Below, one piece after another: positions 9,701-18,035 of a stretch of 64,000 nt of DNA. Position 1 is the first letter of the stretch. Every line of letters begins with the position of its first letter. The stretch covers positions 248,001-312,000 of the forward strand of contig NZ_JBEPOC010000001.1 in NCBI RefSeq assembly GCF_040546585.1, in the 5' to 3' direction. A model generated the notes under the pieces. The model made no database searches. It saw nothing but the letters and a program-made list of their open reading frames with translations, and was not told the origin of the DNA. The position numbers were made by a program, and so were the translations under genes. Source of the stretch: Marmoricola sp. OAE513 (GTDB lineage: Bacteria; Actinomycetota; Actinomycetes; Propionibacteriales; Nocardioidaceae).

Positions 9701-10856
9701 CGACCTTGTGGACGTTGCGCAGCGGGGCGAGCATCCCGTCGAGCAGCTCACGTACGCCGCCGGACAGCGGGCTCCCGAGCGTGGAGATGTGCGGCATGGT
9801 CAGCAGCACGACGCCGAGGAGGGCGCTCAGGGCCAGCGGCACCCGCGCGGGCATCGACGCGTGGAACAGGCCGCCGAGACTCAGCGCCGCGACCACGGCG
9901 GTGAGTCCGATGAGCAACGGCATCGTGGCCAGGTCGAAAGCGCCCGGCCACCACGGCTCTCCCCCGACGTTGACGAATGCGAGCCAGTGGTCGGCCCCGC
10001 GGACGACGTTGGTCCAGCCGAGCGGGTGCGTGGTCGCGGCCGCGGTCTCGATGTAGTCCAGGAACGGCGGGCTGTACTTGCCGAGCACCAGCAGGGGCAG
10101 CATCCACCACGCGCAGGCCAGGGCGACGGCGAGGACCCACCAGCGCGCGAGCCGACGACCGACGACGGTGCCGAGCGAGAAGACCAGGATCAGCGCCGGC
10201 AGGGGCAGCGTCGCGAGGTCTTCCACCGCGTTCACGCCACCCATGCAGAGCACTGCGACCCCGGAGAGCAGGGCGCCGAGGCGGGGCGAGATCCGACCCT
10301 GCAGCGCGCGGACCAGCGGCAGTACCACCCACGGCAGCACGGCGGTCGGCAGGATCTCCGCGGTCAGGACGCCGCTGAGACCGAGCAGGCGGGGCGAGAA
10401 CGCGTAGGCCAGGCCGGCGAGGATCGGGAGCCAGGCCGGACCACGGGTGGTGCCGGTCGAGGCGAGCGCGCGGAACAGCCGACGGGCGCCGTCGTACGCT
10501 GCGATGAGGATGAGGGCCGACCAGCAGCGCTGGACGATCCAGTCCGGGACGCCGAGCAGGTCACCGCCCCAGAAGAACGTTCCCTGGGGGAACAGGTAGC
10601 CGTAAGCCTGGTTCTGGAGCTCGCCGAAGGACAGCTCGGGGTTCCACAGGTGCAGGGTGGCGGCGAGGAACGCACCCGGGTCGGCGCTGAGGTCGAACTT
10701 CGTGTCGAAGGTGGTCTTGCCGGGTCGCTGGAGGAAGGTCAGCACGCCGAGCGCCAGGACCACGAGATAGTGGACCTGAGCTGTTCGCGACCTGCGCACG
10801 CCGGAGGCGCGCGACTGGCTCGACGACACCAGATCCCCACCTTCTCGTGCCAACAT
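6747..10856 (-). CDS. aftD: AftD-like alpha-(1->3)-arabinofuranosyltransferase family protein (DUF3367)
   Basis: At 1369 residues this has the size and architecture of AftD: an N-terminal multi-helix GT-C region, a large extracytoplasmic part and C-terminal helices. The first external loop contains TKFDLSADPGAFLAATLHLW, with acidic residues in the place expected for catalysis. The central part has at least two F5/8-type (discoidin-like) carbohydrate-binding stretches, for example SAVDGVLDTYWRSAPLEKPE and FAFDGNPRTTWIAARGGQD. In mycobacteria AftD acts on arabinogalactan and lipoarabinomannan using decaprenyl-phosphate arabinose. Whether this organism makes arabinan is not shown. A GTG at 10829 behind GAAGGTGGGG is an alternative start. 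Confidence 0.78.
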   Translation of the reverse strand: MLAREGGDLVSSSQSRASGVRRSRTAQVHYLVVLALGVLTFLQRPGKTTFDTKFDLSADPGAFLAATLHLWNPELSFGELQNQAYGYLFPQGTFFWGGDLLGVPDWIVQRCWSALILIAAYDGARRLFRALASTGTTRGPAWLPILAGLAYAFSPRLLGLSGVLTAEILPTAVLPWVVLPLVRALQGRISPRLGALLSGVAVLCMGGVNAVEDLATLPLPALILVFSLGTVVGRRLARWWVLAVALACAWWMLPLLVLGKYSPPFLDYIETAAATTHPLGWTNVVRGADHWLAFVNVGGEPWWPGAFDLATMPLLIGLTAVVAALSLGGLFHASMPARVPLALSALLGVVLLTMPHISTLGSPLSGGVRELLDGMLAPLRNVHKVDPLVRLPLALGLAHGAGLLAAWVLARSEGRAASRVRLPRATRLVVPVLAVALLASSALPLFERTLRKPGWDAVPQSWEQATDYLAAHADGRRALVLPGSGFGQQTWGWTIDEPIQGLARSPWVSRTQVPLVPGPTIRFLDSVEDRIADGRGSPVLADTLARAGIGFVVVRRDLDLFASDAPSTSTVDQAVKSSPGLAKVAAFGSTGVGDQAAITVYRIDRDVPVVEAVDAGGVAEVAGGPEDVISLIEAGLLLPTRPVLIRGTATKAETPDLVADGYRLRERQFGRLRDSLSQLMTPQEKYRNERRAHDYPGVEGADRVAASYPEISGLTASSSSGYADTLGAVRPELGPYSAVDGVLDTYWRSAPLEKPEGQWLAVRLKESQPLPYVDVTVGVDGYSGVPVRKIRVDAGGQVSDHDVDPETGVVRVDLSGAPVREVRVTVLDTYRHPRFGVVAIREIGFPGLALGRTLVVPSAGADAATEFLFRAQPERRACVTGDLGQDCDAEAARPAEEAAGLNRTFTTDSSGTWTLSGTVTARSSASTAQLLLPLGRQVAVTASSVLAHDPAVSGQFAFDGNPRTTWIAARGGQDQSLELRWKGKRTLTRLQLVAAGGLTRSAGSAVLESDGQRREVSLRGDSLGYFDALRTDHVKITFPGSDTDRRSLGIADLVIAGLEDLTYSPSASSITGAECGLGPQVRIDGKVTQTRVTGRIRDVLSGGALRLQACGGDLELAPGTHTMTVASTDRWVPTTVALKVPKDPYLALSYPADRTTRITHWSSTDRSVRIGAGSAAILRIPENLNAGWRATLDGKVLKQVALDGWQQGYRVPAGDGGTVHLVYTPDGTYRLFLLLGGIAGVLLLGLALAVALRERHREPAVPVLPTAWGRALPIGPFGLALLVVAWVAGGVPLLTGTALGLLLRRKVSPVWVGAGVVAVAGIAAAVLAQVDPDQSWSVVDAVTGGAVGVLLASLGRTPHETPTKEAVDA

Positions 10857-10913
10857 TCAGTAACCTGCTCCCTGAGTGTATCGCCCGAATTATCCCGAGA
10901 GGCCGTATTTCCC

Positions 10914-11627
10914 ATGGCAAGCGCCGACGCCGATTTCGAGACCGTGTGGGCGATCGCTGACACCATTCCGGGTTGGCTCAAGCCTGGTCAAGCACGACTC
11001 CTCTTCGATCATGCCCGAGCCCTGGCTCCCGGCTCCCGCGTGCTGGAGATCGGCAGCCACCAGGGCCGCTCGACGGTGGTGCTCGCCAAGGCGCTGGAGC
11101 CGCTCGGCGGCAGCGTCATCGCCGTCGACCCGTTCGTCGAGGGGAAGCTCTTCGGCGGTACGCCGACCCGGACCAAGTTCGAGACCCACCTCGCGCAGGC
11201 GCAGGTCGCAGACCTGGTCGACCTGCGCGCCGACTACAGCACCAAGCTCCGGCCGACCTGGTCCGAGGGTTTCGACATGCTCTACATCGACGGCAAGCAC
11301 GACTACTGGACGCTGAGCGACGACCTCAAGTGGGCCGAGCACCTGCCCGCCGGCGGCCCGATCGTCATCCACGACTGCTTCTCCTCGATCGGCGTCACGC
11401 TCGGGATCCTGGTGCACGTGCTGTTCTCCTCCGAGATCCGGTACGAGCGGCGCAGCGACTCCCAGGCACTGTTCTTCCGCAGCAAGCCGTCGGCCCGCGA
11501 CCGCCTCCGCATCCTCGGGGAGATGCCGTGGTGGATCCGCAACGTCTTCGTCAAGGTGCTGCTGCGCTTCAGGCTCCGGCCGGTCGCCCGACTGTTCGGG
11601 CACGACTCGCCGTACGACCCGTACTGA
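10914..11627 (+). CDS. Class I SAM-dependent methyltransferase (Methyltransf_24 type)
   Basis: A 237-residue protein with SAM motif SRVLEIGSHQGRSTVVLAKA near residues 40-59, an acidic strand-2 end in VIAVDPF and the metal or catalytic-type motif MLYIDGKHDYW near 122-132. This D-x-x-H arrangement is typical of the Methyltransf_24 group, often linked to sugar or cephalosporin-hydroxylase-like modification. The ATG at 10914 opens a divergent gene pair with the aftD-like gene (about 57 bp apart). Substrate unknown; a glycan or lipid carrier in the same locus is plausible. Confidence 0.78.
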   Translation: MASADADFETVWAIADTIPGWLKPGQARLLFDHARALAPGSRVLEIGSHQGRSTVVLAKALEPLGGSVIAVDPFVEGKLFGGTPTRTKFETHLAQAQVADLVDLRADYSTKLRPTWSEGFDMLYIDGKHDYWTLSDDLKWAEHLPAGGPIVIHDCFSSIGVTLGILVHVLFSSEIRYERRSDSQALFFRSKPSARDRLRILGEMPWWIRNVFVKVLLRFRLRPVARLFGHDSPYDPY

Positions 11628-11632
11628 GTCGG

Positions 11633-12712
11633 TCAGTCCGTCAACGCGGCTGCGATCAGACCGGCCAGCTCGCGGGTGTCGGCGGCACTGAACTCGCTGC
11701 CGCGCGTGCGCAGGCTGAGGGATGTCGACGTGCTCGTGGTGACGAGCCCGACGGCGAGCGCTCGCGGGCCGCTGAGGGCCGGGAACATGGCGGCGTACTC
11801 CAGTCCGGGCGACTCGACGACGCCGAGGTTGCTGATCTGCGCCGTCCCGCCGAGGCGGTTGCGGAGCAGCCGGGTCACCCGCGGCCCGATGCCGCGGGCC
11901 GAGGTCTCCGGGAACTCCGGCTCCGGCTCGACCGCGGCGAACGCGGCCCTGGCCTGCTCGCGGGTCCAGCGCGGGTCGACCCGGAAGCGCAGGTACGCGG
12001 TCTGCCGGTCCGGGGCGGACGCCCCGGGCTCGCGGCGCGAGGCCCCGGCCACCAGCAGCGGACGTTCCGAGCCCGCGGCGTTCCACGCGGCGAAGACCTG
12101 CGCGACCGCGAGCGCCAGGTCGACCGACCCGACCGCCCGTCGGGGTACCGAGAGGATCTCGAGGTGCTCGCGCGGCGACGGGTCCACCACGTGCGAGGCG
12201 AACCGCGGCGGCGGGCGCAGCAGCGCCTCGGTCAGGCGGGACAGGCTGGAGCGCAGGAAGCCGACCGGGGCAGGTCGGTCACCGATCCCCTTCGCCTGCG
12301 AGCGCAGCTCCAGGCCGGTCGCGGCCTCGGCGATCGCCAGCAGCCCGAGGCCGTCGCAGACGCCGTGGTGAGCGGCGACCACGACCTTGCCCGGGCCGAG
12401 CAGCACCCGCACCAGCGGTCCGTTGCCGTCGTACGGCGCCGCCGCCAGGTGCTGCAACCGCTCGTCCCAGGCTGCCTCGGTGGCCTGCTCCGGCTCCGGG
12501 GCCGGGCCGAGGTGCGGGTGCGCCGCGACGAGATCCGCGAGTCCCCGGCGTACGGCGTCGACCTGGGTCGGGACGTTCAGGCCGAGCTCGAGGAAGATGC
12601 CCCAGGTGGTGTCGGGATCGCCGTACAGCCCGACGACCTCGTGGGCCGTGCGGCTGGCGGAGCCTGCGCCAGAGCTTGGGTCAGAACCTGCGTCAGAGCC
12701 TGCTTCTGGCAC
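11633..12712 (-). CDS. PapA/condensation-domain-type acyltransferase
   Basis: A protein of about 359 residues carrying HHGVCDG near residues 115-121, an exact match to the HHxxxDG active-site motif of condensation domains, PapA acyltransferases and WS/DGAT enzymes. Near the C-terminus GGTAQISNLGVVES resembles the second conserved segment of PapA-like proteins. I prefer the GTG at 12712 because GGGAGG lies 7 bases upstream; an in-frame ATG at 12760 would add a Ser/Gly-rich tail without an RBS. The gene lies convergent to the methyltransferase with only 5 bases between stops. By context it may acylate a surface glycolipid. Not a peptide synthetase: no carrier or adenylation domains are near. 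Confidence 0.72.
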   Translation of the reverse strand: MPEAGSDAGSDPSSGAGSASRTAHEVVGLYGDPDTTWGIFLELGLNVPTQVDAVRRGLADLVAAHPHLGPAPEPEQATEAAWDERLQHLAAAPYDGNGPLVRVLLGPGKVVVAAHHGVCDGLGLLAIAEAATGLELRSQAKGIGDRPAPVGFLRSSLSRLTEALLRPPPRFASHVVDPSPREHLEILSVPRRAVGSVDLALAVAQVFAAWNAAGSERPLLVAGASRREPGASAPDRQTAYLRFRVDPRWTREQARAAFAAVEPEPEFPETSARGIGPRVTRLLRNRLGGTAQISNLGVVESPGLEYAAMFPALSGPRALAVGLVTTSTSTSLSLRTRGSEFSAADTRELAGLIAAALTD

Positions 12713-12821
12713 CGTCCCACCTCCCCTGCGCTGCGCGCCGACGTCCCGGCTCCGGGACACGTCCTGACCCTACTGACGCGTTGCACCCCGGCCAACGACC
12801 AGGTGACCTAGGCTCGCCCGG

Positions 12822-14072
12822 GTGAGCTCGAGAACCGGCACCCTGCGCGCGGTCGTCCGCGGCAGTGCCGGGATCGCGATCGCGATGGGCATCATGAACG
12901 TCGCGACGTACGGGTTCCAGATCATCGCCGCCCGCCTGCTCGGCCCTCGCGAGTACAGCGGGATCGCCAGCCTGATGGCGCTGCTGCTCGTGGTGAACGT
13001 GGTCGCGCTCGGGCTGCAGGCCACCGGCGCTCGTCGGGTGGCCGCAGAACCGTCTCGGCGCGCGGAGATCGAGTCGGCGGTGATGGCGGCGTCGCACCGA
13101 TCGGCCTGGGCGCTCGGCGCTGCCTGCCTCGCGCTGACTCCGTTGATCAGCCTGGCCCTGGACCTCGACGACTGGGCGGCCGCCGCGATGATCGGCGTGA
13201 GCACGGTGCCGCTGACCATCATGGGCGGCCAGGCAGGCGTGCTCCAGGGAGAGGGTCGCTGGGGAGCCCTGTCCGCGGTGTACCTCGGGATGGGCCTGGG
13301 TCGCCTGGCGCTCGGCCTGGCCCTGATGCCTGTCTTCGACTCGACCTTCGGCGCCATGGTCGCCGTGGCGATCGCCGCCTGGGTGCCGGCCGTCATCGGC
13401 TGGTTCGCCCTGCGCGGACGGGCGAGCGCCGCGGCCGCGTGGTCCGGGACGACCACGATCCTCCGCGAGGTGGCCGGCAACTCCTACGCCCTGCTGGCGT
13501 TCTTCGCGCTCTCCAACGTCGACGTGATCCTGGCGCGGGCGCGCTTCGACGAGCACGACGCCGGCCTGTACGCCGGCGGCCTGATCCTGACCAAGGCGGT
13601 GCTGTTCCTCCCGCAGTTCGTCGTGGTGATCGCGTTCCCCTCGATGGCCTCGTCGGCCGGCCAGCACCGGATGTACCTGCGCGGGCTCGCCGCGGTCGCC
13701 GCTATCGGCGCCGTGGCGACGCTGGGCGCGGTCGTGCTGAGCTCGCTGGCGATCACCTTCATCGGCGGTTCCAAGTACGCCGAGGTCGAGCCGAACATCT
13801 GGCTGTTCGCGACGCTGGGCACCCTGCTCGCCCTGATCCAGCTGATGGTCTACGAGGTCGTCGCTCGCCAGCACCGCGCCTCGGTGCTCATCGTGTGGGC
13901 GGGTCTGGTGCTCGTCGCCGTCGGTTCGCTGCTCGTCGACAACGGGCACCAGCTGGTGCGGGCCGTGGCGCTGGTGGACCTCGGCGTCCTGGTCAGTCTC
14001 GTGGTGACGGCGATGCTGCACCCGTCACAGCGGCGCGGTCGGTCGACCGAGGCTTCTTCTTCGACCAGCTGA
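12822..14072 (+). CDS. Wzx-like polysaccharide flippase (MATE/MOP superfamily)
   Basis: A 416-residue protein with about twelve hydrophobic segments and the pattern of the polysaccharide-transport family: an N-terminal GIMNVATYGFQIIAARLLGP segment, a central FFALSNVDVILARARF segment with an embedded Asp, and no ATPase motif. Members flip lipid-linked glycans across the membrane. It starts with GTG at 12822. Its 3' end overlaps the convergent acyltransferase gene by 80 bases. It is the best candidate exporter for the product of this glycan locus. Confidence 0.78.
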   Translation: MSSRTGTLRAVVRGSAGIAIAMGIMNVATYGFQIIAARLLGPREYSGIASLMALLLVVNVVALGLQATGARRVAAEPSRRAEIESAVMAASHRSAWALGAACLALTPLISLALDLDDWAAAAMIGVSTVPLTIMGGQAGVLQGEGRWGALSAVYLGMGLGRLALGLALMPVFDSTFGAMVAVAIAAWVPAVIGWFALRGRASAAAAWSGTTTILREVAGNSYALLAFFALSNVDVILARARFDEHDAGLYAGGLILTKAVLFLPQFVVVIAFPSMASSAGQHRMYLRGLAAVAAIGAVATLGAVVLSSLAITFIGGSKYAEVEPNIWLFATLGTLLALIQLMVYEVVARQHRASVLIVWAGLVLVAVGSLLVDNGHQLVRAVALVDLGVLVSLVVTAMLHPSQRRGRSTEASSSTS

Positions 14073-15225
14073 TCGCCGGGCTCTCCACCCACGCGTAGGT
14101 CGCCGCCCCGAGCGGGATCGAGATCGCCAGGATGCAGGACATCCACAGCAGGAACCCGCCGAAGCCGGTGCGGTGCACGAAGTCGTCCTCGAGCAGCACG
14201 ATCACCGGCAGGTGCCAGAGGTAGATGCCGAACGACCAGCGACCGATCGCGGTGAGGAACCGGGTCGACATCACCCGCGGAAGCCAGGAGGTCGGGCGGC
14301 ACAGCACGGCGCCGGCCAGCAGGAGCAGGGCCAGCAGGGTCGAGCAGCCGAACCGGACCTGCCGCTCGCTGAACGTCGCCGGCACGTACGCCGTCGGGCC
14401 GCCGAGCGCGGAGTTGCAGACCAGCACGGTCACGACGACCACCACGAAGAGCAACCACGAGCGCTGGAACCAGCCACGGACCCGGGTCAGGTCGACGATG
14501 CCGGCCTTCTCCCCCTCGAGCACGTGAGCGACCGCGGCTCCGCCGGCGAAGCAGACCAGGAAGCCGGGCAGCCAGAACGAGTAGGTGAACTCCTTGCCCA
14601 GGTCCTCGACCTCGGTCCAGATCCGCCAGGCGATGGTGACCGGGATCGACAGGGCCAGCAGGCCGAGCGTGGACCAGAACGCCCCGCGCGGCGTGCGCCG
14701 CCGGGCTACCAGACCGGCGACGAGCCCCAGGAACGGCAGTGCGACGTACCAGCTCAGCTCGGTGCCGAGGCTCCAGGTCTGCTCGAAGCCGGGACGCAAC
14801 CCGTCGCTGGCGAAGGTGCCGGTCAGGGTGACGGCGCGCAGCCAGCCGTCGGGGCCGTTGGGCTGCGACTCCGGCAGCATCACCGCGATCGCGAACATCA
14901 CCACCAGGTACGCCGGGAAGATCCGGAGCAGGCGGCGTCGGGCGAAGGTGCGCACCTCCGGGCGGGTACCGCGGCCGAGTGCCCAGACCGACCACGGCCG
15001 GTAGAGCAGGAACCCGGAGAGCACGAACAGGCTGACCGGCCCGTACCCGTGGATGCCGAACCAGTCGAAGTCGGTGCGGCCCGAGGCGTGCACAGCGACC
15101 ACGGCCAGAGCGGCGAAGCCGCGCAGACCCGTCAGCGCGTCGACCTGGATGGCCTTCTCGGCCTTCGGGAGGTCGTCCGGGGACGCGACAGCGTCGTCGA
15201 ACTGCACGTCGGCCCTCGCTCCCAC
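13993..15225 (-). CDS. Acyltransferase 3 family membrane protein
   Basis: A 410-residue integral membrane protein of the acyltransferase-3 family, which O-acetylates or acylates exported polysaccharides. The signature TGLRGFAALAVVAVHASGR lies at about residues 32-50, with the conserved His followed by Arg, and SVGLFVLSGFLL-like VSLFVLSGFLLYRPW follows. Ten or so helices come after. The C-terminal tail (SKKKPRSTDRAAVTG) is encoded on the strand opposite the end of the flippase gene, an 80-base convergent overlap. Probably decorates the glycan moved by the neighbouring flippase. Confidence 0.82.
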   Translation of the reverse strand: MGARADVQFDDAVASPDDLPKAEKAIQVDALTGLRGFAALAVVAVHASGRTDFDWFGIHGYGPVSLFVLSGFLLYRPWSVWALGRGTRPEVRTFARRRLLRIFPAYLVVMFAIAVMLPESQPNGPDGWLRAVTLTGTFASDGLRPGFEQTWSLGTELSWYVALPFLGLVAGLVARRRTPRGAFWSTLGLLALSIPVTIAWRIWTEVEDLGKEFTYSFWLPGFLVCFAGGAAVAHVLEGEKAGIVDLTRVRGWFQRSWLLFVVVVVTVLVCNSALGGPTAYVPATFSERQVRFGCSTLLALLLLAGAVLCRPTSWLPRVMSTRFLTAIGRWSFGIYLWHLPVIVLLEDDFVHRTGFGGFLLWMSCILAISIPLGAATYAWVESPAISWSKKKPRSTDRAAVTGAASPSPRD

Positions 15226-15284
15226 AGGACCATTACAGCACGGCGATTAGTCCGAAATCTCCCGATCGCCGGTGCGCGACCGGG

Positions 15285-17972
15285 TCAGTGCGCGGCCTCG
15301 TGCCAGCTGGTTCCGGTGCCGACCGAGACGTCCAGCGGCACAGTCAGGTCGGCCGCCGCCGCCATCTGCTCACGGACCAGGGCCTCGAGGGTCTCGGTCT
15401 CCCCCGGCGCGACCTCGAAGACGAGCTCGTCGTGCACCTGGAGGAGCATCCGCGAGGACATCCCGGCCTCGGTCAGCGCACGGTCGACGTTGAGCATCGC
15501 GACCTTGATGATGTCCGCCGCCGATCCCTGGATGGGAGCGTTGAGCGCCATCCGCTCGGCGGTGTCCCGTCGCTGACGGTTGTCGCTGGTCAGGTCGGGG
15601 AGGTAGCGGCGGCGTCCCATGATGGTCTCGGTGAAGCCCGTGCGCCGGGCCTCGTCGACGACACCTGCGAGGTAGTCGCGGATGCCGCCGAAGGTCTCGA
15701 AGTACTCGTCCATGAGGCCCTTGGCCTCACCCGTCTCGATCTTGAGCTGCTGGGAGAGGCCGAAGGCGGACAGTCCGTACGCCAGGCCGTAGTTCATCGC
15801 CTTGATCTTCGCCCGCATCTCGGTGTTGACCTCGGTGGGCTCGACGCCGAAGACCCGGGCCGCGGTGATCTGGTGGAAGTCGCGACCGGAGTTGAAGGCC
15901 TCGATGAGGAGGGTGTCCTCGGACAGGTGCGCCATGATCCGCATCTCGATCTGGCTGTAGTCCGCGGTCATGATGGCGTCGTACCCGTCGCCGACCACGA
16001 AGGACTGCCGGATCCGGCGGCCCTCCTCGGTGCGGACGGGGATGTTCTGCAGGTTCGGCTCGGTGCTGGAGAGCCGTCCGGTCGCGGCGATCAGCTGGTT
16101 GAACGTGGTGTGGATGCGGCCGTCGTCGGCCACGGTCTTGAGCAGGCCCTCCACCGTCTGGCGCAGCCGGCTGACGTCGCGGTGGCGCAGCAGGTGCGCG
16201 AGGAACGGGTGCTCGGTCTTGACGAACAGGTCCTGCAGGGCGTCGGCGTCGGTGGTGTAGCCGGTCTTGGTGCGCTTGGTCTTGGGCATGTCGAGCTCGT
16301 CGAAGAGCACCACCTGGAGCTGCTTGGGCGACCCGAGGTTGATCTCCTTGCCGATCACGTCGTAGGCCTCGGCGGCGGCGGCGCGCACCGAGTCGGAGAA
16401 CTCCGCCTCGAAGCCGCGGAGCAGGTCGGAGTCGACGGCGATGCCGACGCGCTCCATCCCCACCAGCACCTCGACCAGCGGGAGCTCGATGTCGGCGAGC
16501 AGCTGGGTGCCCCCGTGCTCCTCGAGCTCGGAGGCCAGCGTCTCGGACAGGTCGAGCACCGCGCGGGCGTGCAGCATCGCGGTCTCAGCGACCTCGTTCC
16601 CGGCCTCGAAGAGGAGTCCCTGGTCGTCGCCGCTGTCCTGCTTCAGCTCGCGCTTGAGGTAGCGCAGCGTCAGGTCGGCCAGTGCGTAGCTGCGCTGGTC
16701 GGGCGCGACCAGGTAGGCCATCATCGCCGTGTCGGTCTCCAGGCCCGCGACCTGCCAGCCGTGGGCACCGAGCGCGAGCAGGGGCCCGTTGGCGTCGTGC
16801 AGGATCTTCGGCCGGTCCGCATCGGCGAGCCACCCGGCCAGGGCGGCGTCGTCGGACTGGGTCAGCCCGGCGACGTCGACGTACGCCGCGGTGCCGTCAG
16901 CCAGCGCGAACGCCAGCCCGTCCACCCGGCCGGTGCCGGACCCCCAGGTGCCCCGAACGTGCAGACCGACGCGGTCCGCGCCGAGGCCGTCGAGGAACTC
17001 CGTGAGGGCGCCCGGGTCGACCGTCTGGCCGGCCAGCTCGAAGCCGCCCTCGACCTCGGGCTCCTCCTCGGGGGCGAGCGTGTCGAGGATGCGCGTGCGC
17101 AGCTCCCCGCGGAACTCCAGCTCGTCCAGCAGGGCCAACGCTGCCTGCCGGTCCCACTCCGCACGGGGCAGGTCGGCCGGCGTCAGCTCCAGCGGCAGGT
17201 CGCGGACCAGCGCGTTGAGCCGCCGGTTGCGGATCACGTCGTCGAGATGGGCGCGCAGGTTCTCCCCCGCCTTGCCACCGACCTCATCAGCCCGGTTGAT
17301 CACGTTCTCCAGGCCGTCGTACGTCGCGATCCACTTCGCCGCCGTCTTCGGGCCCACCCCGGGGATGCCGGGCAGGTTGTCCGAGTCCTCGCCGACCAGC
17401 GCGGCGAGCTCGGGGTAGCGGTGCGGCGGGACGGCGTACTTGGCCTCGACGGCCTCGGGGGTCATCCGGGCGAGCTCGGAGACCCCGCGCATCGGGTAGA
17501 GCACCGTCGAGCTCTCGGTGACCAGCTGGAGCGAGTCGCGGTCGCCGGTGAGGATCAGGACCTCGAAGCCGTCGGCCAGGGCCTGGGTCGCCAGCGTGGC
17601 GATGATGTCGTCGGCCTCGAAGCCCTCGTAGTCGAGGTGCGGGATCGAGAAGGTGTCGAGCAGCTGCCGCAGGATCGAGAGCTGGCTGCTGAACTCGTCA
17701 GGAGTCTTGTTGCGCTTGGCCTTGTACTCCGGGTACTCCGCGAGCCGGAACGTCTTGCGGGACCGGTCGAACGCGACCGCGACGTGGGTCGGCTGCTCGT
17801 CGCGGAGCACGTTGACGAGCATCGAGGTGAACCCGTATACGGCGTTGGTCGTCTGGCCCGTCACCGTGGAGAAGTTCTCCACCGGCAGGGCGAAGAAAGC
17901 CCGGTAGGCCAAGGAGTGGCCGTCGAGGAGCAGGAGGCGTGGGCGCTGGCTGTCGGAGTCGTTCGCGGGCAC
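15285..17972 (-). CDS. polA: DNA polymerase I
   Basis: An 895-residue family A polymerase. The N-terminal ~290 residues form the 5'-3' nuclease (LLLLDGHSLAYRAFFALP, YEGFEADDIIATLA, LTGDRDSLQLV, VGEDSDNLPGIPGVGPKTA). The polymerase domain has motif A TADYSQIEMRIMAHLSED, motif B RAKIKAMNYGLAYG and motif C LQVHDELVFEV. The middle 3'-5' exonuclease-like domain lacks the first catalytic DxE (VGLHVRGTW in that place), so proofreading is probably inactive, as in mycobacterial PolA. It starts with GTG at 17972 and is divergent from the thioesterase gene. Confidence 0.97.
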   Translation of the reverse strand: MPANDSDSQRPRLLLLDGHSLAYRAFFALPVENFSTVTGQTTNAVYGFTSMLVNVLRDEQPTHVAVAFDRSRKTFRLAEYPEYKAKRNKTPDEFSSQLSILRQLLDTFSIPHLDYEGFEADDIIATLATQALADGFEVLILTGDRDSLQLVTESSTVLYPMRGVSELARMTPEAVEAKYAVPPHRYPELAALVGEDSDNLPGIPGVGPKTAAKWIATYDGLENVINRADEVGGKAGENLRAHLDDVIRNRRLNALVRDLPLELTPADLPRAEWDRQAALALLDELEFRGELRTRILDTLAPEEEPEVEGGFELAGQTVDPGALTEFLDGLGADRVGLHVRGTWGSGTGRVDGLAFALADGTAAYVDVAGLTQSDDAALAGWLADADRPKILHDANGPLLALGAHGWQVAGLETDTAMMAYLVAPDQRSYALADLTLRYLKRELKQDSGDDQGLLFEAGNEVAETAMLHARAVLDLSETLASELEEHGGTQLLADIELPLVEVLVGMERVGIAVDSDLLRGFEAEFSDSVRAAAAEAYDVIGKEINLGSPKQLQVVLFDELDMPKTKRTKTGYTTDADALQDLFVKTEHPFLAHLLRHRDVSRLRQTVEGLLKTVADDGRIHTTFNQLIAATGRLSSTEPNLQNIPVRTEEGRRIRQSFVVGDGYDAIMTADYSQIEMRIMAHLSEDTLLIEAFNSGRDFHQITAARVFGVEPTEVNTEMRAKIKAMNYGLAYGLSAFGLSQQLKIETGEAKGLMDEYFETFGGIRDYLAGVVDEARRTGFTETIMGRRRYLPDLTSDNRQRRDTAERMALNAPIQGSAADIIKVAMLNVDRALTEAGMSSRMLLQVHDELVFEVAPGETETLEALVREQMAAAADLTVPLDVSVGTGTSWHEAAH

Positions 17973-18035
17973 GTCTCGACCCTAGTGGGTGGCCCCGACA
18001 ACGTCAGCCTCGGCGCTCGGGGGCAGGATGGGGGC

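Noticed and set aside
9708-10913. Upstream extension of the plus-strand methyltransferase
   Set aside because: The extension is antisense to the AftD-like gene and lacks any motif; the ATG at 10914 gives a normal-length methyltransferase.
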